DNA of 64,000 bases from Prorocentrum cordatum (Eukaryota; Sar; Dinophyceae; Prorocentrales; Prorocentraceae), in NCBI GenBank assembly GCA_963575745.1, contig CAUYUJ010002055.1, positions 28,875 to 92,874 on the forward strand. Direction: 5' to 3'. Position numbers and translations under genes: made by a program. Numbering within the stretch: position 1 is the first letter of the stretch; the number at the start of each line of letters is the position of its first letter. The notes below the pieces were generated by a model that searched no databases, was not told where the DNA came from, and saw nothing but the letters and a program-made list of their open reading frames with translations. This document shows, in pieces, positions 55,206-64,000 of the stretch.

Positions 55206-55715
55206 TTATCAGAGCTGGATCCACCACTAATAGGATTCCATCAGAGTTGGATCCACCACTAATACGCTTCCATCAGAGCTGGATCCACCATTAGTAGGTT
55301 CGTAGTGGAGGTGGACGGACCCACCACCAGTAGGATTGTAGTAGAGGTGGATCCACCACTAATAGGATTGCAGTACATATGGATCCACCACTAACAGGTT
55401 TGTAGTGAGGTGGATCCACCACTATGAGGATTGTAGTAGACGTGGATCCACCAGTAATAGGATTGTAGTAGAGGTGGGTCCACCATTAATGGGATTGTAG
55501 TAGAGGTGGATCCACCACTAATAGGATTGTAGTAGAGGTGGATCCACCACTAAGAGGATTGTAGTAGAGGTGGATCCACCACTGATACGATTGTAGTAGA
55601 GGTGGGTCCACCACTAATAGGATTGTAGTAGAGGTGGACCCACCACTAACAGGATTGTAGTAGAGCTGGATCCACCAGTAATAGGATTCTATTAGAGCTG
55701 GATCTACCCCTAAGG
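55206..55715. repeat. 32-bp palindromic satellite
   Basis: About sixteen units of GATTGTAGTAGAGGTGGATC plus CACCACTAATAG. Each holds the perfect 12-bp palindrome GGTGGATCCACC or a near variant. Units directly abut without variable spacers, so this is not a CRISPR array. Confidence 0.85.
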
Positions 55716-55851
55716 ATCCGATTGTACTCCGTAGATTCCGGAGCTTCGCTGGTGCAGACACGGCAAAATGGCATGGAGGATGAGTCCACACCCTTAAGCG
55801 AGCAAATTCGCCAGCGGAGCAGGGAACGGAGCCCCAGGTTGCTGCTTGCTG

Positions 55852-55879
55852 GTTGCTGGTTGCTGGTTGCTGGGGGGGG
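55852..55879. repeat. Inverted repeat flanking the 63-bp satellite, right arm
   Basis: GTTGCTGG repeats followed by a G run; exact reverse complement of 52824-52851. An (TTG)n array follows about 100 bp further out, as one precedes the left arm. Confidence 0.7.
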
Positions 55880-55980
55880 GGGTCCGAACCGGCCAATGGG
55901 GCACAGACGCGCGGTTCCATCTTAAGGAAGAACGCGGGGAACGAGGTCCGGGACCATGGGGCACTCACGCGCGGTTGCTC

Positions 55981-55992
55981 CTTGTTGTTGTT

Positions 55993-56046
<54 letters not shown>

Positions 56047-56067
56047 ATGGTTGTTGTTGTTATTATT

Positions 56068-56108
<41 letters not shown>

Positions 56109-56195
56109 AGTTGCAGTTGTAGTTGTAGTTGTAGTTGTAGTTGTAGTAGCAGTAGTAGTAGTAGTTGTTGTTGTTGTTGTTGTTGCTGTTTTGTT
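55981..56195. repeat. (TTG)n array 2
   Basis: TTG units with TTA, GTA and GCA variants, then CT-rich sequence to about 56240. Same strand orientation as array 1, so the outer arrays are not inverted like the 28-bp arms. Confidence 0.95.
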
Positions 56196-56239
56196 TTCTC
56201 TCTCTCTCTCTCCCTCTCTTTCTCTGTCCCTCGCCCTCT

Positions 56240-57380
56240 TCACGCTATTTCTGTTTCTGTCGCCGTGCCTGCCACTCCGTGCCCCTCTCTTTGCCCTCCC
56301 TCTTTTCGTCCCTGGCGTAGGTTCTTGTGTTTAATGTAGTTGTAAGTTTCCTTCCTCTATCATATGCTTACTTTCCCACTTTGTTTTTTTTTCTCTATCT
56401 GTCTGTTCCTCTCCCTTTATAGTTCCGTGCGTTTATGCGTTTTCTCGCTGCCCCTGTGTCTACTTCTCCTCTCCTTCGCTCGTTCAGGTTTAGCAGTTTT
56501 TTGGTATCGCCGCTATCCATGTGCCTGCTTTCTGTCTTTATTCGTTCACTGCCTATGAAGACCTGGTTTGGGATCGTCACTAGGTGGTAGCGGTTCGCTG
56601 ATGGAATACCGGTCGCTGCAGCCAGTACCAAGTGTAAGAGTTTTCAGCGTGCGTCTTTGCATGGGGTAGCTGTCGTTATCGTCTTCGTGCTTTCATAGCT
56701 TCGCCGCTGACGTGGCTTGGCAGATCTCGCTTCACTCCACTGACCAGCGGAATGGGAGAACTTGAGATCTTTGAACCATGCCACGGCATTGCAGAACCAT
56801 ACGGCTTGACAATGCAACTCCTCGCATGTGACGGCTTTTTCGGTCCGCGCGCGATCTCGTTAGCAATCATTTGACAACCCGCGTCGCACCTGAGGTGACT
56901 CATGTGGATGCCGCTCTGGCCAAGGATTCTTGGGTTGTTCGCTGCATTCTGTGTTGTCACTGCACCTATTGTATCTGTGAGGGTTGCCATCATTGGGATA
57001 AGTATGAGGACATGCACTCATGTATCCGCCGTCTGGATGCCTCAGGCTATTCGGCGTGATGTTTCTTCTATTGGTCTTCCGACACAGTGTTTCACTACCG
57101 TTGTCTTCCTGCTATCGAAGGCGCCTCCCGCGAACCACCGCCGCCCACTGCCCTCGTGGAAGGCTCCAGGGGGTCGTAGATCGTTTTGAAGCTCGCTCGA
57201 CTATGGTTTGAGTGTGGTTCCCCCAAGTGTCGTCGGCCCGACTCGGGGAACACAGTCGTTCTGAAGTAAGGCGGGTACTTCAGATGATTCATTGGCTGAC
57301 TCCGCACCGCCGACCCCTTGGGGCGGCAGTAAGAGTGAAAAACGGAGTTGGCGGAACGATTTCTGGGGAATCTTGGGGTT
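56240..57380. other. Unique-looking sequence, no recognised gene
   Basis: Balanced composition. A minus-strand frame of 113 codons (57017 down to 56676) and a plus frame of 95 codons (56902-57189) overlap, and neither shows a motif I know. This is one of the few stretches here where an unrecognised exon is possible. Confidence 0.35.
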
Positions 57381-57384
57381 TCAG

Positions 57385-58485
57385 CTTCTTGGGATTTCGT
57401 CGGGGGCGGTTGGCGGATCGCCGCTCTGCTCTTGGGCTTCTCTGGGCTCTCCTGGCAGCATTTTTGAGGCCTCTTGGGAGCCGTTTTGAGGCCTCTAGAA
57501 GCTTCTTTTTGGCCTCTCGGGGCCTCGTGGGAGCCTCTTGGGGGCCTATTGGCGCCTCCTCAGGTTTTTTCGGGGCCGAGTGCTCGAAATGTTCATTCGG
57601 GTTCCCTCTCTGGGCCTCCTCTTGGGGCCGTCCTGGGGCCCTCCTGGGTCGTCTTGGAAGCTTCTGGGGCCGTCTTGGGGCCCTTTTGGGCCGTCTCGAA
57701 GCTCTCTTGGGGGCCTCTTGGATTATCTTGGGTCGATCTTAAAGGCTTCTTGGGCCGTTGTGGGCCTCGTGAAAGCCCAAAAGACGAACGTGCTAAACAT
57801 ATACGTTTTCCCTCGGGAATGGTACGATTTTACTTGTGGAGGGCCTCTTGGGACGCCTCTTGGTGGCTTCTTGGGGCGTCCTGGGGGCCTCTGGGACCGT
57901 CTGGAGGCGATCTTGGGCGTCTTGGAGCGATCTTTCGGCGACTGGTAGCCCTCTTGAACCGTCGGGGGGCCTTTGGGGGCCCTCTTGGCCCGTTTTGGGG
58001 CCCCCTGAGGCTCCAAGGGTGTGGCCGACACCTCTGCCCCCCCCCCTCCAAACTGGCCGGACTGGGCTCCCAGGGGAGGGGTTTGACCCCAAGGGGTCGG
58101 CGGACTCCAACAAGTTTCCCAAGTCGCTTTAGATCGGCTACTGGAAGGGCTCTCTCTTTGGTCGCCCTTGACCTGCCTCGGCGCTCTTTCGGGACCCTCT
58201 TGGGCCCTCTTGGTGGCTCTCCGGAGCCCTCTTGGGCAATCCTGGGGCCCGCTTGGGCCGTCTGCTGTCGCTCTTGGGCTCTCTGGGGCCCCGCGAGGTC
58301 ATCCTGGGGGTCTCCTGGGGCTGTCTTGGGTTCCTCTTGGGATCATCGTGGGCCCCCTTGGGGATCTCTTGGGCCATCTTGAGCTCCGACTGTTCTGTGG
58401 AGGCCCTCTCGGGTTTCTTCGGACCGTGTTGAGGCGATCTTGGGACCTCTCGGGCCTGCTCCGGCGGTCTGACTTTCGAAAACGG
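57385..58485. repeat. CTTGGG-type degenerate repeat, largest block
   Basis: About 1.1 kb of GGGCCTCTTGGGGCCGTCTT variants. A + frame (57474-58382) stays open for 302 codons as a Leu/Gly/Ser/Trp repeat and is rejected as a gene. An interruption with different sequence lies at 57780-57840. Confidence 0.65.
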
Positions 58486-58524
58486 GGGCATGCGAGAATA
58501 CCGCGAAGTTCTAATGCTTGAGCA

Positions 58525-58580
58525 TGAATTTTTCCCAGCCGTCCTTTGTTGGGTCTTCGTTTTCAGTGGAGCGCTGCTAA
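58525..58580 (+). repeat. SSR-edge module, copy 3 (diverged)
   Basis: TTTTTCCCAGCCGTCCTTTG, TTGGGTCTTCGTTTTCAGTG, GAGCGCTGC, followed by TCC/CTCC-rich sequence to about 58640. It aligns with 34940-34996. Confidence 0.5.
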
Positions 58581-58714
58581 CCCCTCTCCTTCCTTCTCCC
58601 GCCTCCCTCCTCTCCGTTCTTCTCCTACCTCTTGCCTCCTGCCTTCCTTCGGTGCCCTACCTTGCTCCTTGTACCTTCTGCCCGCTTCTTGGGTGTTTCT
58701 CACTTCGCTTCCTC

Positions 58715-59640
58715 GGGTGCTGCGTGCAACTGTCGCCACTTCCGTGAGCTCCTGGGAGGTCCATCGGAGTGCGGTCCTGCGGGCATCCAAAATGAGACCT
58801 CGCCTCCTGGTGTGGTGGCAACTGCGCAATGGTCGCCACCTCGGCTGGCTTGTGGGAGTCCAGCGGTGTGCGGTCCAACTGGCATCCAAACAGGATCTCG
58901 CCCTCCCGGGGTGCTGCCAACCGTGCAACCGTCGCCACTGTTTTGAGCTCCTGGGAGATCCGGCGGCGTGGGGCCAGACGCGGACCCCAACGTAACCTCG
59001 CCCTTCCTTTTGAGCTGCCACCTGCGCGAGTGTCACCACTTTGTAATCGTTTTCTTATACATTGTTTTACCGATCGGCGCGGGCCCTCGTGCCCCCCCCT
59101 CCCCCTGGACTAGATCTTGGCTGTTGTTGGCGCCTGTTTCGAGCAGATGGAGTCTCCCCCATAGGACGCACTGTTGCAAACAGCCGCATTAAGCAGAGGT
59201 CCAGAGCCAGACCGCCCCCCTCCCCCCCTTCCGCCCAGTGTCGAAACGCCGAAAAAGAAAACGTTCACGGCGTGACCTCGCCCTTCCTTTGGGCTGCCAC
59301 CTGCGCGAGTGTCGCCATTCTCGTGAGTTCCTGGGAGGTCAGCTGAGTTCGGTCTCACGGGCATCCAGACCAGACCTCGCCCTTCCCTGGGGCTGCCAAC
59401 TCTGCAGCCGCAACTTTTGTGAGCTACGGGAAGGTCCAGCGGAGGCATGCCAATGCGGACCCGAGCGGCACCTCGCCCCTGCTGGGTGCTGCCAGCCGCG
59501 CAGCTGCCGCCACTTCCGTCAGCCTGCGGGAGGTCCAGCAGGGTCACGTCTTGTACGGATCCAAACCACGAGCCCTGCCTCTCGGGGTGCTGCCACCTGC
59601 GCAACTGTTGCCACTTTCGTGAGCTCGTGGGAGACTCAGC
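58715..59640. repeat. ~100-bp degenerate tandem repeat
   Basis: Eight units begin with variants of GCTGCCACCTGCGCAACTGT, then CGCCACTTTCGTGAGCTCC, TGGGAGGTCCAGCGG, GGCATCCAAACC and CCTCGCCCTTCC, at about 58718, 58810, 58909, 59014, 59291, 59391, 59485 and 59586. About 200 bp of other sequence (59060-59270) splits the array. No gene is seen. Confidence 0.7.
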
Positions 59641-60145
59641 GGAGTGGTGCCCCAGTCCGAGTCGCCAAATTGCGTTGTCAGGCATCTCGGGTGGACTGGG
59701 TACGTTCCAGGGTATTCTTTGGGGGGACTTAGACTCGCGAGTTCCAGGGTTCACCAACTCCTGGAACCAGGTCTGATTCTTCCTCGTCAACAGGAACCAC
59801 GTCGTCGTAGGTTCCAGACGTTAATGGGAACCCTTCCAGAGCTTGTCCCGTGTCGCTGCTGGATCCTGGCTCGGCCCCTCTGGTCGAGTTTCTGTCGCAT
59901 CGCTCAATCCATCGGGCCACTGAGGGAGGCCACGAGCGCACAGACTCTTGGAGCAGCACCCAGAGACTGGAGGCCCCAAGATAGTCACGATGCTGCTCAA
60001 GATCGCCCAGTGGAGTTCCTAGGGTGCACCTGAGTGGACGGCCCGACAAAGCTTCAAGCTTGTTCGGCCTGGAGGGGCGGGCGGCACAGGGCGCAGACCT
60101 TGATATCCGCCGCCCAGTCGAGTCATCACAGGGGCGCTTGGCGTG
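59641..60145. other. Unassigned sequence
   Basis: Ordinary composition with short open frames only. No repeat match or motif is recognised. Confidence 0.35.
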
Positions 60146-60146
60146 C

Positions 60147-60330
60147 TGAGGAGGAGGAGGAGGAGGAGGAGGAGGACGAGGAGGAAGAGGAGAGGAGGAG
60201 GAGGAGGGGGAGGAGGGGGAGGAGGAGGAGGAGGAGGAGGAGGAGGAGGAGGAGGAGGAGGAGGAGAAGGAGGAGGGGGAGGGGGAGGAGGAGGGGGAGG
60301 AGGAGGCGGAGGAGGAGGGGGAGGAGGAAA
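60147..60330. repeat. (GGA)n array 1
   Basis: GAGGAGGAGG with GGGGGAGG variants, about 180 bp of pure purine on the + strand. Glu, Gly and Arg polymers result in the three frames. Confidence 0.95.
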
Positions 60331-60448
60331 TACTCTTGGCATCTCCAGAGCCTCTCAAACCCTTCGCCCTCCGCCGCCGCTCGCCCCCCTGCTGGGCCCC
60401 GGGCATCCACGCAGAGCGCCCACGAAGCGCGCTGCGCGCCTCCCAGAC

Positions 60449-60456
60449 GGCTAAGG
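60449..60456. repeat. MITE target-site duplication, left
   Basis: GGCTAAGG, identical to 60608-60615, directly outside the terminal inverted repeat. Confidence 0.75.
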
Positions 60457-60607
60457 TTAAGTCGGGCCTGTCCTTCTACAGGAGGAATATTATTCAAAAG
60501 TAGTCAAAAAATGATATGGGGACCATTTTTTGATGTTTGGGAGTATTTTTTGACTATTTCTAATTTTTCGCCCCAAATCCTCCTGTAGGGGGACACGCCC
60601 GACTTAA
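60457..60607. mobile_element. 151-bp MITE with terminal inverted repeats
   Basis: The element begins TTAAGTCGGGC and ends GCCCGACTTAA, a perfect 11-bp inverted repeat. With a few mismatches the arms extend to about 31 bp (CTACAGGAGGA on the left, TCCTCCTGTAG on the right). The AT-rich interior is itself partly self-complementary (TAGTCAAAAAAT and ATTTTTTGACTA). The 8-bp flanking duplication fits hAT-type transposons. The terminal TTAA could instead suggest a TTAA-targeting family, but then the extra 8-bp match would be chance. It has no coding capacity and would need a transposase supplied from elsewhere. Confidence 0.8.
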
Positions 60608-60615
60608 GGCTAAGG
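60608..60615. repeat. MITE target-site duplication, right
   Basis: GGCTAAGG, matching 60449-60456. Confidence 0.75.
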
Positions 60616-61030
60616 TGGCCTCCAAGACTGCCGAAGATGGCTCTGGGACGGCGCCGGGCGGCCCCAAGACGGCCCAAGACGGCACGAAGAGGGCTCAAGA
60701 TAGCAGCCTTCAGAGGTGCCCAGGAGGGGCTCTAGACGGTCCAAGATGACCTAAAGGCGGCTCAAGAGGCCCCCGAAGCGGCCCAAGAGGGCCCCACGAG
60801 GTCCCCAAGAAGGACTTAGAGGGCCTCCAGTGGGCGCCAAAGACAGCCCCGAGACGACTCATGCCATGGGATCCCATAGCACAAAGGCACATCGCCACGT
60901 CTAAAAAACTGTCGGGTCTACTTGGCCTCCATGGCGCCCTCACGTCTTCCGAAGACGACCCAACTGGCCTCCAAAATTGCTCAAGGCACGTCCACATCGG
61001 CGCAGGATGCCCAAATATGGCCTCCAAGAC
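60610..61030. repeat. CTTGGG-type degenerate repeat, reverse orientation
   Basis: GCCCCAAGACGGCCCAAGAC and variants are the complement of the family at 57385-58485. The MITE lies at its left edge. Confidence 0.6.
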
Positions 61031-61345
61031 AGTTGCGGAGTGTCGCGGCGGTGACTCGACGCGGGCGTTGTTGTGACTTGTGGGCCCTCGCCAGCGTCGA
61101 AGACAAGCTAGTCTTCATATGTTCAGAAGTTGCATCTTGGCGTGAGAAGGAGGCATGACATTCTCTTTTCGCCAGACGGCCTGCACTGTAGGTCGGTGGA
61201 GGGTCTGAAACGAACAGTCAAGGCGCAGCAGGTGAACCTGCCTTGAGTAGCTTGAGCCATAGGGCCGCTGATAAGGGAAGCTGTGCTTGTACCAAGAATC
61301 TTCCCAAGGCCGCGCCTGGGACGAGGTGGGGAGGAGGAGGCAGGA
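61031..61345. other. Unassigned sequence
   Basis: No repeat, RNA structure or protein motif is recognised; open frames are short. Confidence 0.35.
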
Positions 61346-61349
61346 GGCA

Positions 61350-61520
61350 GAAGGACACGGAGGAGGAGGAGGAGGAGGAGGAGGAGGAGGAGGAGGAGGA
61401 GGAGGAGGAGGAGGAGGAGGGAGGAGGAGGAGGAGGAGGTTGAGGAGCAGGCGGATGAGGAGGAGGAGGAGGAGGAGGAGGAGGAGGAGGAGGAGGAGGA
61501 AGAGGAGGAGGAGAAGAGCC
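61350..61520. repeat. (GGA)n array 2
   Basis: GGAGGAGGAGGAGGAGG with a short TTGAGGAGCAGGCGGATG break near 61440. Purine-only on the + strand. Confidence 0.95.
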
Positions 61521-61554
61521 GTGTGTCTCCTCGGGGGCGGGCGTCTGGGAGGCG

Positions 61555-61695
61555 ACGGGGCTGGGGCCGGGGCCGGGGGGCTAAGGCCGTGGCCAGCGGG
61601 ACCAGGGGGCCAGGGCTGAGGCTGGGGCCGGGGCCGGGGCTGGGGGCCAGGGCCAGGGCCAGGCCAGGCCAGGAACGGGGCTGAAGCGGGGGCCA
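61555..61695. repeat. GGGGCC/GGGGCT-rich, quadruplex-prone block
   Basis: GGGGCTGGGGCCGGGGCCGG near 61558 and again GGGGCCGGGGCCGGGGCTGG near 61625, then CCAGGG repeats. At least eight runs of four or more G lie within 100 bp. Confidence 0.8.
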
Positions 61696-62640
61696 AGGCG
61701 GGGGCAGGGGTCCTGAGGGAGACCCCCACTTTTGCCGCGTCCTTTCTTGGCCGCCGAACCGCCGCCTGAAGGGAGTCGTATCTGCCCCAGGACCCCGGGA
61801 CCCCTCTCCGGGACCCCCCAGGACCCCGCCCCCGCCGGACCCTCCCCCCCAGCGGAGAAGGGATCAAAGGGAAGGGCTTCCTTCGATTCAACTACAACGT
61901 TACTAAATTACGAGTCAAACAGAACAGCCTCTTTCACACGCCGACAGGGTCGACGGATTCTTCTCCTTCTGTATCCCCTCCTTCTGCCGCCTCCTTGTTC
62001 TCTGCCTACTATTTCCCATCTATGCCTCCTCCTCCTCTTCCTCCTCCTCCTCCTCTTCCTCTAGCTCTTCATCATTGCCCTGTCGTGCCTCTAAGTCAGG
62101 CCTCCTGCGCAAGACTGGGCTACTTCGAGGATCGGCAACTTTCTCTCTCTCTCTCTCTCTTGTATATTGATGTATGTGACCATGCTGGGAGTAAGTTGTA
62201 AGGATCATTGCCATCGACGGTCCACGAGTGTGCAGCTAGATCAAATTAGCGAGGCAACGTTAGCCTGCGATGACGTCTATGGGACCGAAATAGGATTTGG
62301 AGTATCGGGAAGCGGGGAGGCGGAGTAGAGATGGATTGCGATACCTGGTTGCTTGCGATATCGGCATACACTGCCGCAGGGAGCATACGGCAACGAGGCT
62401 GATGCATCGGAGTGCCTCGCAGGAACTTTTTTTGTCGACGTCGACGTCGTCGTCGCCCTCCTTCTCCTTCTCTCATCCGTCCTCGTCTTGCCCGTCGCCT
62501 ACGTCCTCGTCCTGCTGTCACTCCCTCTTGCCACTGCAAGTGTGAGTCGATGAGTTGCCAACGTGGCTATAGACTGAGCAGCCAGGGCCACCTACGATTC
62601 CCTGCTTGCCGCTTGCGGTGCAGCATGGGTCATGGAGAGG
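61696..62640. other. Unassigned sequence with small CT tracts
   Basis: TCC-rich stretch near 62025-62062, CT repeat at 62143-62161 and GTCGACGTCGACGTCGTCG near 62434. No gene is recognised. Confidence 0.4.
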
Positions 62641-62651
62641 GGAAGGAGAAT

Positions 62652-62658
62652 GAGGACG

Positions 62659-62737
<79 letters not shown>

Positions 62738-64000
62738 GAAAAATATGATGATGCTGATGATGATGATCATGATGCTGATGACGAGGATGATGAGGATGAT
62801 GCTGATGCGGATGATAATAAACGATGATGATGCTGCTGTTGATGACGATGATGGTGCCGGCGACGACGATGCTGATGATGATGGTGATGCTGATAACGGT
62901 GATGGTACTGCTTCTGCTGCTGATGATGACGATGACGATGATGATGCCGACGATGATTATTCTGATGATGCTGATGATGATGATGATGCTGATGCTGCTG
63001 CTGTTGATGACGATGCTGCTGATGATGACGATGCTGCTCATGATATTGATGATGGGGCTGATGATGCTGGTGCTGCTGCTGATGCTGATGCTGATGCTGA
63101 TGATGATGCTGCTGGTGATGATGCTGACGATAATGATGGTGGTGATGATGATGCTGGTGCTGATGCTGATGATCATGCTATTGTTGATGATGATGATTGT
63201 GATGAGGACGATGGTGATGACGATGGTGATGATAATGATGATGCTGATGCTAATGCTGATGCTGCTGATGATGATGACGATGCTGATTCTGATGATGATG
63301 CTGCTGCTGATGATGATGATGCTGGTGATGCCGATGATGCTGATGCCGGTGTTGATGATACTCATGATGCTGCTGCTGATGAGGATGATGGTGATGCTGA
63401 TGATGCTGATGATGACGACGATGATGATGCTGCTGGTGATGATGACGATGCTGCTGGTGATGATGATGATGACGATGATGGTGATCATGATGGTGTTGAG
63501 GGTGAGGATGCTGATGACACTGAGCATGATGATGATGATGATGATGATGATGCTGGCGATGATTATGACGATGCTGCTGCTGATGCTGATGCTGCTGATG
63601 ATGATGACGATGAGGATGGTGATGTTGATGATGATGCAGATGAAGATGATGACGACGAGGATGATGATGATGGTGATGCTGCTGATGATGATGCTCATGA
63701 TGATGATGATGATGCTGATGATGATGATGCTACGATGATGCTGGTGGTGATAGTGATGCTGATGATGGTGATGATGATGGTGCTGATGCTGATGCTGCTG
63801 CTGATGATGATGATGCTGATGCTGATGCTGCTGATGATGATGATGCTGATGATGATGCTGATGTTGCTGCTGATAATGATGATGATGCTGATGCTGATGA
63901 TGATGCTGGTTGATAATGATGATGCTGATTCCGATGATGATGACGTTGATGATGATGATGACGATGCTGATGAGGCTGACGCTGATGATGCTGATGATGA
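62652..64000. repeat. GAT/GCTGAT trinucleotide array 2, runs off window
   Basis: About 1.35 kb of GATGATGCTGATGATGAC. Composition and variants are the same as in the array at 28225-29447. Open frames of about 300-370 codons (poly-Met/Leu on +, poly-Ile/Ser on -) are rejected as coding. Confidence 0.95.

Noticed and set aside
55206-55715. CRISPR-like array of palindromic repeats
   Set aside because: Units abut directly without unique spacers, and the genome is eukaryotic.
57474-58382. 302-codon Leu/Gly/Ser/Trp-rich frame
   Set aside because: The CTTGGG repeat family explains its composition, and it has no start context or domain.

Overview
The window looks like nuclear DNA of a dinoflagellate. 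The best evidence is an 18-base perfect match to the 3' part of the dinoflagellate spliced leader (TAGCCATTTTGGCTCAAG, 10919-10936) at the 5' end of a retrotransposon copy. A weaker leader-like sequence lies at 18724-18745. I cannot name the species. I see no confident single-copy host gene, tRNA, rRNA or CRISPR array. The interpretable coding content comes from mobile elements; the rest is satellite, microsatellite and unassigned sequence.

Layout. 1-5888: LINE-type retrotransposon A, with ORF1 (409-1485) and a 1,386-residue ORF2 (1504-5664: endonuclease, reverse transcriptase, RNase H). 5889-10887: fragments of about four interspersed repeat families, including a hairpin-bearing repeat and a ~170-bp satellite. 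10901-16445: LINE B, a related but broken element inserted into one satellite unit, with a 13-bp target duplication. 16459-17950: more of the same repeats. 17951-23470: GC-rich remains of + strand coding sequence, including a decayed PIF1-type helicase. 24898-25950: a minus-strand fragment of a different LINE reverse transcriptase with a standard YADD box. 26040-31480: repeats, an ~89-bp satellite, a large GAT array and unassigned sequence. 31480-48770: about 17 kb dominated by TATG, CACG, CACCCA and CAGACA microsatellites, with a 100-N assembly gap at 43901-44000. 48770-64000: repeat families, a 63-bp satellite (about 36 units), a 32-bp palindromic satellite, a 151-bp MITE with an 8-bp target duplication, GGA arrays and a final GAT array.

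How the parts relate. LINEs A and B share ORF1, an apurinic-type endonuclease, a reverse transcriptase with WADN in place of YXDD, and a C-terminal RNase H whose conserved blocks appear in circularly permuted order. LINE B starts with the spliced leader, so its template was probably a trans-spliced mRNA. Long open frames in the microsatellites and in the 63-bp satellite are by-products of repeat composition and are not annotated as genes.
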